DNA of 64,000 bases from Dryococelus australis (Eukaryota > Arthropoda > Insecta > Phasmatodea > Phasmatidae), in contig CM056998.1 in NCBI GenBank assembly GCA_029891345.1, forward strand, positions 173,066,332-173,130,331. The letters run 5' to 3'. A program made the translations under genes and the position numbers. Positions 22,139 through 31,014 of this stretch are shown here, piece by piece; positions within the stretch are counted from its first letter, which is position 1, and each line of letters opens with the position of its first letter. A model generated the notes under the pieces. That model ran no database searches. It was not told the DNA's origin and saw only the letters and a list, made by a program, of their open reading frames with translations.

Positions 22139-22299
22139 CTGCCGAAACTTTTTTGGGAAAAAGCTAGTGATTTTCGGGGAAAAAATGCGACTCTGAAAAA
22201 AACATTTCAAAATGGCGAAACCGAAATGGCCATTGGCTCCCTGGCTCCCTGACTCCCGGACCCTGGACTCTTGTCTGGAACAATCTATTCCCTACTACT
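22139..22299 (-). repeat. Right terminal inverted repeat of the Polinton-like element
   Basis: Read on the minus strand it begins AGTAGTAGGGAATAGATTG and follows the left repeat through the gagtccagggtccgg and gccatttcgg landmarks. It starts four bases after the integrase stop. Confidence 0.85.
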
Positions 22300-22305
22300 A
22301 ACAAA
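22300..22305. repeat. 6-bp target-site duplication, right copy (aacaaa)
   Basis: Exact match to the left copy at 15,788-15,793, abutting the right terminal repeat ccctactact. Confidence 0.85.
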
Positions 22306-22579
22306 TTCTTTTATGTTCTACGCAAATCTGTTCCTTCAGCGCTGTTGGTGCCTGGAAAGTTGGTCAGTAGGTGTTGGTTGTGATGGGCTACGTTCTGTCC
22401 TGTTTCCAGGATAAAATGCTGTGTCCTGTGAAGTAGTCAGTACTTCCGCTTGTGTATAGAGGAATATTGTACAGCAAAGCTTCTCCAGGCATGTAAAGTG
22501 GTTCTCTGGGGTGCAATTATCAGCGTGATTTTAAGTTCTGGAATCGCTCCCTGTAAAATAATTTTAGGGCCTATTGCAA

Positions 22580-22826
22580 TCGTTTATAAGTATATAAAGT
22601 GAGCAAAGTGAGCAATTTTTGAAAGCCCTCTCATTTTGAATTATAGTCAATAAATATATTTTATTTTATCCTTACTCGTTAACTTCCGAGTGTGGGCGAA
22701 TATACCCACTGTTTTTATTACTTACACCGTCATATTTAGTACAAAAATGTAGTTAAAAAATTTAAAAAAATTTGAAAGTAGAAAGTAACTAGGGCCTCAA
22801 TATTTCTCACTTTACCGTAAACAGCC
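22580..22826 (+). repeat. MITE M1 short subtype
   Basis: It ends tctcactttaccgtaaacagcc and starts with a degenerate gagcaaagtgagcaattttt. The interior gaaagccctctcattt and atagtcaataaatatatt matches the copy at 56,249-56,482 but not the long M1 copies, defining a short subtype that shares only the ends. Confidence 0.7.
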
Positions 22827-23352
22827 TATATCCTATAATAGCATGCTCTGACAAAATGGCACACCTTTATTGTTGTAGATTAATTTATAATTTTATGTGT
22901 GATGTCGATCATGCTTATTGTTCAATAGAGCAATCACGTTTGCGATACTCTTGCCTACACGTCGGGAATAATCCGCAGCATATTGTTGTGAGAGGAGGAT
23001 TATTACTTTAATTGGCTACGGGAGTCTAGGACAGACCAACGATTGCACCATTGTCGGTTATGTTTATATTTACAGACCATACATTTAGGCCCGTTTCACA
23101 ATGTATGTTTAAAAGTTCTGGTTATCTAATCAACTGATTAATTTAAACAGAACTATTACGTTCTGATGATTGGTCGAGGGGGGTGGGGTGGAGGTAGAGG
23201 GGTGTGGACTTAGTAGGTGCAGAATGAGGATCGAGGGAGGGGCCAGGTCTTCTTATCCTCCCCCCCCCCCCCTTCACGACCAGGGCCGCTTGACCTAGCT
23301 CGGAGTCTCGAATCCTCCTCTCATGCTCTGAGGATTAAGGGGCTCATTCCGC
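22827..23352. other. Intergenic region
   Basis: Contains a purine-rich patch near 23,170 and a C run near 23,258-23,272. No gene was seen. Confidence 0.45.
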
Positions 23353-23355
23353 TAA

Positions 23356-24526
23356 CGGCCAGTTTCACCACGCGAGATAACGATAGTTTATCGAGATTAA
23401 ATGCCAAATTATCTCGATTATCTGTATTTTATGTTTCACTACGCACCGTATCTCGATTTTCACTGCATATCTAGATACAATATTGAAACCTTCGATTTTG
23501 GAGGATAAAGTCTCATTGTCGGGATTAAACTGTAAAAAATAAACAAATGCATAAGACTACTCGTAAAGAAATTTGGAAAGTGTTATAGAATTATTGTTTC
23601 TATATTATTAGCATTACATTAAACAGTGAAACCGCATAATCTAGAAATTGTAGCGAAATTAATGCTAGCATATACAGGAAAATGCCGATGTATAGAAACT
23701 AGTTTGGGAAACCGCAATTGCAGTGTTATCAGTTTTCTATATAAAACAATTTTAATAAATTTTAATATATATTTAATATTGCCAGATTCTTGCAGTTTAA
23801 GTAGATTCGCTGCATACGATTCGATAAACAATAATGGATTCAATTTGAGGTTATGAAGTCAGGTCTGGACATAATACATGTAAACGTTCAAAACCTCCAA
23901 AAATAATAAAAGTTATGAGCTAAGCAAGTAACTATAATTCGGCCGCAAAAATAAAAGTAACTTATGAAACATATATTTAAACCTGTATTTTCAGGTGTTT
24001 TATTTTCACCATATGGTATTTTATTCCAGCATGTTGGCATGAATAGGTATATTTCTTTAAATAAGTACTATTCGCCCTTTAGAATAGATATGTTCTAAGG
24101 AAAATAACATTTAAGCTATCGATAATACTACATATTGTGTTGTTAAAACATTTCGAAAAATCCAATTTTCCGCGTATTTTAGATTATGCTAATACTTTCC
24201 GTTACTACCTTTAAAAACAGTTTTTTTCTTTCTAATACAGAATTGTTTTGTTGCTTTTTGTCGTAAAAATACCATCTCGGCTACTAAAAAATATTCACTT
24301 TATTAAACGTAAAATACAAAATATTTTCTGTTGACCGAGCCAGCGAAGTATAACATCGCGATGAAGTTAGAATATCGAGATCATTTTAATGAAATACACT
24401 TGACGGCAGATAATGCGAGGTGAAACACACTAAGCATTATCGAGATTAAAATCGAAGTCAAATCTCTCATCTGGATAAAATTAACTCGATATTCCGAAAA
24501 GTTAATCTTCGTAAGTGAACCGGTCC
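23356..24526. mobile_element. Non-autonomous PIF/Harbinger-type element, copy 1
   Basis: The left end cggccagtttcaccacg and right end (minus) ggaccggttcac are flanked by TAA at 23,353-23,355 and 24,527-24,529. TAA/TTA is the PIF/Harbinger target duplication. Sub-terminal DNA is dense in tatctcgatt/atcgagat motifs on both sides. No transposase is recognisable inside. Confidence 0.72.
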
Positions 24527-24776
24527 TAAGGGCCGGTTTTACCACGCGAGATTATGATAGTTCATCGAGTTCAACCGACAAAAAATCTCGATTATCTGCA
24601 TTTTATGTTTCACCACGCAAATTAATCTCGATTTTCTCTGAATATCTCGATGAAAATATTACCCGCCGATTTTAGTGGTTTTTAGTCACATTATCGGGAT
24701 TAAACTGTAAAATATAAACAAATATTTTGGGAAGGTGACGAGATTGCAAATATATTTCATCGAGAAAAAAGAGAAA

Positions 24777-24893
24777 ATGGGTCAGGCAATGTACAATTTA
24801 ATTTTTGAAGAGGAAAGTGATGGCGAGGATTTTATTGTTTGTCGTCCGCGATGTTTACGTGAAAGAATAAATTATTTTGAACTTAATGATTAA
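24777..24893 (+). pseudogene. Harbinger transposase N-terminal fragment
   Basis: A 38-residue frame from ATG 24,777 to TAA 24,891 starts MGQAMYNLIFEEE and ends RPRCLRERINYFELND. The R-x-R-x-NYF-E block matches the N-terminus of HARBI1-like transposases, just before the region leading to the DDE domain. The rest of the gene is deleted. It lies in the left half of element copy 2. Confidence 0.6.
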
Positions 24894-25144
24894 AGAGGTT
24901 AAAGTGCACTTTCACCTTACGTCAAACACACGACTGTCAAACGGACTATATTGTTTTATTATTTTCCCTTACGAAAACTATTCTGCATTAACATTAGGTA
25001 TAAATGTAAAATAAACAAGTTACTTTTGTAGGCCTAATTCAAATATTGAATGCGACTAACACCAGTAGTGCTTTTAATTTTAAATTTTTTTTTGATATAC
25101 TCAAAAAAACAGATGTTGTGAACTAAACAGCAACAGATAACACA

Positions 25145-25300
25145 TTAGTTACTTAGTTGTGTCTTTAGTTTTAGGATCTTCAAGGTTAGGAGCTCTGTTT
25201 CAAGCTTTTCTTCTTTAGATCTTTCTTGTTCCTGTTGCAACTTTAGTTTACGAATCTCTTTCATTGCCTCGTTTTCTTCAGTTTGCAAACCTTTTTTGCT
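25145..25300 (-). pseudogene. C-terminal coiled coil of a Harbinger accessory protein
   Basis: Minus-strand frame with ENEAMKEIRKLKLQQEQER and SKEEKLETELLTLKILKLK ending at TAA 25,145-25,147. It is highly charged with heptad spacing, as at the C-termini of the Myb/SANT- or MADF-type second proteins of PIF/Harbinger elements. Its position near the right end and opposite strand to the transposase fragment fits that role. Confidence 0.5.
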
Positions 25301-25541
25301 AACACAATTAACTCAAATTTTTCTCTATGCCTGGCACTTACCAGCTTTTCTGTTTGCCAAGATAAAATCGCGATTAAGTCAGAATATCGAGATCATTTTA
25401 ACAATATATTCTTTACGGCGATTAAACGTGGTGAAACACGCTCTACATTATCGAGATTAAAATCGAAGCTAAACCTCTCACCTGGATAAAATTATCTCGA
25501 TATTTCGAAAAGTTGACCTTCGTTGGTGAAACCGGCCCTAA

Positions 25542-25825
25542 GAGTCCCTAATCGTCTTGCTCGACTGAGGATTTTTCGACTCTCGTTTCGAGGAGTTTCA
25601 GATCAGCTTTCTTTATTTTTCCGTTTTTTTTTTTTTGGCAATTTTTGGTGAAAACCATATTAGGGAAATAATTAATTCCGGAAATGGTTTTCGGAGTGAA
25701 ATAGGCAATCTTGTCGATAAGACGGCCGCGCGTGTGACGTCATGGGCGGATCCTGAATCCTATCCCTGAGGCCTGTGCCAGGTCCGTCATATATCCACTA
25801 CTACTTTCCTTTATTTTACACCTAC
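25542..25825. other. Intergenic region
   Basis: Contains a T run near 25,628-25,638. Nothing else was recognised. Confidence 0.45.
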
Positions 25826-26437
25826 GCTGTAAAAAAATTGATGCAAAATCCCTTACAGGTAATGTAAAATTACCTATAAAATATAGAGTAAACATGCATA
25901 ACAAGTGAAGTACTATTCCCTAATTGTACGGGAAAATTGCCTGACAAAAGTAGGGGGGGGGGGGGGAAATCCCTAACAAGTATGGTAAAATTAACTATAA
26001 TGTGTAATATAATTCTATTTAAAGTTATCTCGGAGAATTAGTAATTATAATTATTTTATTATATATATTCCCTGACGAATAATAATCGAAACCTCAACAC
26101 TAAAATCCTCGATGTTTGAGGGTGAGTGGGCGCGAAGCACGGTCTTCTATCACGATAGGCCGATGAGCTATCCATTACACAAATACGACAGCGTTACAGT
26201 ACCAGTGAATATAAGCGTGTTAAAGGAATTGTTTCTTCTCCCCCCCCCCCCCCTCTTTGGCATGCGTCGTAAGGTAATTTTCCCATCAATGTATGGGATT
26301 TTCCACTACCATGTACATGAATTTTACTCCAGAGTGCGGTAATTCTAACTTACCTGTAAGGAAAACTATGATTGCCCCACAAGTTTACGAATATTACCTT
26401 ACACTTGTAAGGTAATTTTCCCAATATTTTTCCAGTG
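25826..26437. repeat. MITE-like element with CACTGnAAAAA ends
   Basis: Ends are cgctgtaaaaaaattg and (minus) cactggaaaaatattg. The interior is rich in ggtaattttccc / ggtaaaattacc motifs, a G run (about 25,953-25,967), a C run (about 26,242-26,252) and a tRNA-like stretch (minus, about 26,195-26,125: gtgtaatggatagctcatcgg). It resembles M2 ends and shares motifs with 50,240-50,400. Confidence 0.5.
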
Positions 26438-27239
26438 TTTTTCTTTGGTTTCGTGTATTGCTCGTACAGGTTTAATTTACGTCTATTTACGCTTCCCTGC
26501 ACTTTGCAACATTTTTATCTGATCCTTTAAGAACTGTGTTCTATGTCTTCTTGCATAAGTTGACTTGCATAAGACACTGTTGATTTGAGAACCGAGGACA
26601 AATAAGAAAGAATCCTAAGCCTTAGCGCGATTGTGGAAAATGTGTCGTGCCCAGGAGGACGTTAAGCAGGATGATTGATTATACTTATAATTTGATTTGT
26701 TTTATTTAGTTAGTTCTAGATAGAAACACACGAGGTTATCCCTGCAAAGACACCAAAATAAAATGCCAAACAAGATCACAATGCCTACAATGGTAAGCTC
26801 TTCGTTTGAAAGGGGATGTGAAATAAAAAACTTGGCGGTGCACGGAAGTGAAACTCGGTTCAAGAACGATATATAAAGAAACGCAAGTGAGATACACGAA
26901 AAATAGAGGCGGAATGATTCTGCGCTGGTTCGCCATCGTCTTAAGCTGTATGGAGATCAGCTACAACCACTAACACAATGAAAATTCAGAGGGTTTGCGT
27001 CAAGAATCTAACCCAGAATTCTTCGGGGGGGCTAACCGTCAGCCAATGAAACAAACAAATATATTTCACTAGTAACTGGCCTATCGTCAAAAACCATACC
27101 GCTCACGGTTAATTAAGTAATATTAAAGCTATGTATTTTTTTCAAGATATAATCACACTTTTTTAATCAGTTGTTAGAAAAATCACTCCATGTAAAACAT
27201 GTTACTTTGCTTCCTTAATCAGTATTATAAATTGAGCTG
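26438..27239. other. Intergenic region
   Basis: A minus-strand frame at 26,736-26,936 (GGMANQRRIIPPLFFVYLTC-like) has no recognisable domain. Nothing else was identified. Confidence 0.4.
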
Positions 27240-28690
27240 AGTAGTAGGGATATGGTAGTTGGAGGGGAGGGGATCGGTGATAGGATTATGATTCGGGGGA
27301 GACGCCATCTTGTGACGTCACCCGACAGCCATCTTGGTTGTCATTGACCTTTCACCCCTTTCCGGGTGACCTCGACCCCGAGGACCTTTGACCTCAAAAA
27401 ACACTAGAAAACATTAAAAAATTCAAAGGTCCTGAAACATTTCTAAGAATTTTTTTAAATCTGAAAAAAAAAAATTATTTAAAATTATTTTTAATTTATT
27501 AAAAAATCTACAGAAAATAACCATTTTTTCCAGAAATTCTGACAGGGATCAGAGATCCAGGGTCAGGGCCAGGTGACCAGGAGACAGGGATCAGTACCTA
27601 TAACCTTAGAACATTGTCCTTTAACCTTTGACCTTGAAAATTGCCAAAATTATAAGAAAATTGTGGAAAAATTTATAACGAAAAAATTAATTGAAAAATC
27701 GTTAAAAAAATTAAAAATTGTTAAAAAATGTATTTTTATAAATATTTATTTAAAAAAATTTCTTTATTAAAACGTCATTAACCCTGGCGACTATCTTTCC
27801 CTTTTTTAACTCGAAATTTCCCTTTTTTCTAAAAATTTCCCTTAAAAAATTTATAAAAAACTTAATTTAAAAACTTACATTTCCTGATTCTCCCCCCCCC
27901 CCCCTTACATTAATTGCCACCACTGTTCAACTCCCAGCAGACGACTAACTCCCTCGCCTCCACTCCCCTCACCTGAATTAATTCCGCCATCTTGAGTTAT
28001 TCTTTCGTTATTTGTTTACATGCTACTGGTGGCAGTCATCTTTACTTATGTGTTACTGGAGGCCGCCATATTTGTTTTTCGTTCGTCGTTTGTTTACATG
28101 CTACTGGAGCCTGCCATCTTTGTTTATATGTTTATAGAGGCCGCCATATTTGTTTTTCGTGTGACATTTGTTTAAACATTAATGGAGGTCACCATCTTGG
28201 TAGGCGACCGCCACCTTCGTAGGTGACGGCCATAGCAATTTTCCATCCTATGTTTAAAAAATACTTTTTTTCGAATAAATGGCACAGCTAAATGCATCAT
28301 GCATGACTTACTACATGCTTAATTTATTAAATATTTTAAATACATATTGTTGTTATTAAAAACTTGAAGACCAACAGAAGGATACAACATACACAAATTA
28401 AGAATAACAAATAATTTTATAAGAATAATATATTATTATTTTGTAGATACATTTTCAGAAGAAAGTACCTCATTACATCATCTTATATAACCCCGATCCT
28501 TAAGTGCTCTTATGATCGAAACCACATGTTTCATGGTCGAGTAATCCCCACGTTGTTGCCTATCAAGCAAATATTTAAGTCTGTCTACAAGTTTGTTGGG
28601 ATCTTCGGTAAACATATCGTCAGTATACTCGATGTCTTCTGCCTTCTTCACGTCACTTGTCAAAGTAAACTCGCTGGGGAAATATTATAT
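27240..28690. mobile_element. Second Polinton-lineage fragment
   Basis: It starts AGTAGTAGGGATATGGTAG, matching the right terminal repeat of the 15.8-22.3 kb element, preceded by gagctg. The arm has gccatcttgtgacgtcac, gacctttgacct-type strings, ccctttttt/aaaatttccc repeats, a C run (about 27,891-27,904) and several tgctactggagg..gccatattt units matching the arm of the first element. A gene fragment follows at 28,478-28,663. I did not find the right terminal repeat, so the element is truncated or its end has decayed. Confidence 0.72.
28478..28663 (-). pseudogene. Virion-associated protein, C-terminal fragment (second copy)
   Basis: Minus-strand frame with TSDVKKAEDIEYTDDMF, DPNKLVDRLKYLLDRQ and a terminal IIRALKDRGYIR. 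The spacing of the acidic D-P-N-K-L-V-D-R-L block and the final GYIR repeats what is seen at the end of the 20,853-21,677 gene. This copy is free of stops over 60 codons. Upstream sequence (28,664-28,720) continues weakly with FPSEF. The opposite orientation relative to the arm shows a different gene order from the first element. Confidence 0.75.
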
Positions 28691-29189
28691 TTTAGATTCT
28701 TTGTCCAGCATAAAAATTAGGCGCGTTGTTTGTTTTATCTGGACTTGTATAAAGTTTGATTATATGTGGTGCAAGGAAGCGTACTGTGTTGTACGAAAGC
28801 AGAAATTAAGCAGGGATTCAGAAAAATTCGAATTATATGTGAATAGACAAAAATACAATATATAAATTCTTACTGTCGTTTAATCTTCCGCTGCCTAATG
28901 TCGAAATCGTTCAAAAGTGAATAATTATTAAATGCATTACTTATACTCCCTTTCCTTATCCAATTTAAAAAAAATCAATTTATCAGTATCACCGACTATA
29001 CATTTTTGACATTGGAATTTTTTTTATCAAGGGGTTTGAAATACCGAACTGCATTTTTAATTCCCTGACATCACAGCGGATGCGGATAAACGTAGCAACG
29101 GGGGCGGGATTTTCTTGAAACGTTTTTTATTCGAAAGTGCTCAATTACCTGTGAAAGAGCTCGCAAAGTTTGTTAACATCCTTTTGAAG
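28691..29189. other. Intergenic region
   Basis: AT-rich DNA without recognisable features. Confidence 0.4.
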
Positions 29190-29640
29190 ATCCCCGAATA
29201 CCGCTTTTAGAGACGCGTATCAAATATTTGTTCTGGTACCCCCGCATCCTTGCTTCACTCTTTCGGCTGCAGCGATTTTCGGAGAAACGCGCGAAGCAAA
29301 ATAAAAATAATAAACCGAGAACCGCTCCGGCTGATGAAATCGCTCGTTCGGGGATGTTCCTCGTTGCTCGGGCGTGCATGTGTGTGTGTGTGTGTTGGTT
29401 CCTGCGCTGCATTGTAGTTTATTTGCGGACCAGCTCGCGGCTGGCGAGACGACCCTCGCCGCGCTGCTGGATGTTGCGCGCTTCGTGTTTGCGTTGCAAG
29501 CGGAACTTGAAAGTTCCGCCAACTTGACGTTACAGTTCCCGCGACTTCCGCGCTTCCGTTTTATCCCAGTCAGGTTTTCTCTTGGAGGCTTCCCTCGCTG
29601 CTTGCTGCACATGAGTTGCATTTCGCACATAGTTCGCGCA
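29190..29640. other. CpG-rich island
   Basis: GC- and CpG-rich block with a short (TG)n run at about 29,378-29,395. Overlapping open frames on both strands follow from the composition. It may be a promoter island of a host gene, but no exon or protein is recognised. Confidence 0.4.
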
Positions 29641-29962
29641 GGCCCAATATTTTAGACCTTAATGACACCTCCTCGATTAAAATATCTTATATTTGTTACC
29701 TAAGCATTGACGAAAAAATCATCGAGACACGGACAAGCTCGTACTACAATTTTCAACCTTTCAGATATATTTTCAATTTATTGTTTCAGTTGTATCAAAT
29801 AATGCATTTTTGAAGCTTCCAGTACTTAAGCTGGCCTAGCATCAATTTTGTCATCACCATCAACGTTCTGGGCTCTTTTTGTTCATTATTAGCAATATTT
29901 ACCTATGATCTAGAGCAGAAGCGTGGTTTACAAATCAGTTTCTCGCAGGAAATAATATTAAA
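29641..29962. other. Intergenic region
   Basis: AT-rich DNA, nothing recognised. Confidence 0.4.
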
Positions 29963-30383
29963 GGCTGTTCACGATAAAGTGAGCACTTTTGAAATCAACC
30001 TTTAAAAAATGTCAGTGCCCCCACGTGCATATATTTTAACGAACGCTCTGAGTGACATGCGCCCAGTGCAGTTGGTAACGATGGATCGGAAATAGTTCCG
30101 TATTTTAACATCGAATAAAATGTGTTAGTTAACCATTTGTGATAACTTAAATTGTTTCTTTCGCTCTCTGTTTTTTTAATGCATCGAAGTGCATAAATAA
30201 GAAGATTCGTAAAATATTTACTTTTCTAATAATTTCACCGTTTCTCTTCTCCGACGCATTAAGAATGTAATGAGGCATGAAGAATGTAATGATAATATTA
30301 TATAAGACGGGAAAATACACAGCGCGCATACAAGCAGATCTTATGCAGGGCTTTCAAAAGTGCTCATTTAACCGTGAACAGTC
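29963..30383 (+). repeat. MITE family M1, complete copy
   Basis: Opens ggctgttcacgataaagtgagc and closes tcatttaaccgtgaacagtc. The interior matches the 48,238 copy through gagtgacatg, catcgaataaaatgtgtta, ccatttgtgataac and taatgcatcgaag landmarks. Confidence 0.88.
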
Positions 30384-30799
30384 AATAGGCACTTAACCGT
30401 GCAGTGCATAGCAGAGGACAAATATTTACTTCCTGTGCATTGCGTATGGAATTATGGACATTCTGTTGACTGTCTGTTGACTGAAGTATACTAGGAAGTA
30501 TTTGCCTGTAGTGCTGAGAAACGTTGTTGTAATTGGTTGAAAAATTAATTGAACTGCGTTTGAAAAACGTTAGTTCTGTAAATGCATATATTTTTCTTTT
30601 TATGTTTCCACATTCGCGAAAATGTTTGTGGGACTGCGCATTTAATATACGGAAACACGACGTGTAATAATGATAAAAGGAGATTATCTCCGGAAGTAAA
30701 TAATACAGGACGTTTCCCTATAGCTCCAGGTCTCGAGGACGAGCTATGCCAACTCAATGTTCGCAACCATACCACACCAGCGTGTGTGTATAGCGAGGA
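30384..30799. other. Intergenic region
   Basis: Two nearly coextensive frames on opposite strands (30,545-30,890) are not recognisable as proteins. Confidence 0.4.
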
Positions 30800-31014
30800 A
30801 GAGCAGGTAGTAAAGTCGTTTTCCCGTGCATTCCTAGATTTGCTCGGGAAACAGTCAAATGCATTGGAAGTCGCCAATCATGTCTTGTAGCGATGCCAAA
30901 CATCCCTATATTTGCTGTCTGATATATGGTAGTATTTCCATACAGCGTATAGGTTAAAATCTTACATTACTTTTTAGGTAGTTTACTAGGATAATTTTTA
31001 CAGTGTACAGAAAG
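30800..31014 (+). repeat. MITE family M2, partial copy
   Basis: Contains gctcgggaaacagtcaaatgc, tagcgatgccaaacatccc, agtatttccatacagcgtatagg and ends ataatttttacagtg, matching 13,902-14,171. The left end is unclear. Confidence 0.65.

Larger units (their letters stand above)
15794..22299. mobile_element. Polinton/Maverick- or adintovirus-like element, 6.5 kb, PolB not seen
   Basis: A 6,506-bp insertion with terminal inverted repeats starting AGAAGTAGGG (left) and AGTAGTAGGG (right, minus strand), flanked by the perfect duplication aacaaa. Left to right it holds: non-coding arm, capsid (-), adenain-like protease (-), PLA2/pVI-like protein (-), divergent promoter, zinc-finger protein (+), packaging ATPase (+), coiled-coil protein (+), virion-associated protein (+), integrase (+). 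Typical Polintons are about 15-20 kb and encode a protein-primed DNA polymerase B. I could not find one here, and the gene-dense interval leaves no room for a 3-kb gene. Every gene has at least one stop or frameshift or a lost key residue, except the small zinc-finger frame. Family assignments rest on recalled family resemblance, not on a search. Confidence 0.88.
24530..25538. mobile_element. Internally deleted PIF/Harbinger element, copy 2
   Basis: Ends are gggccggttttaccacg and (minus) gggccggtttcaccaacg, with TAA at 24,527-24,529 and 25,539-25,541. It abuts copy 1 and shares one TAA with it. It keeps the first exon of a transposase (+) and the tail of an accessory protein (-), so it is a deletion derivative of an autonomous two-gene element. 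Confidence 0.8.

Noticed and set aside
30545-30890. Paired frames of about 100 codons on opposite strands
   Set aside because: No recognisable domain; mirror-image openness suggests chance or repeat origin.
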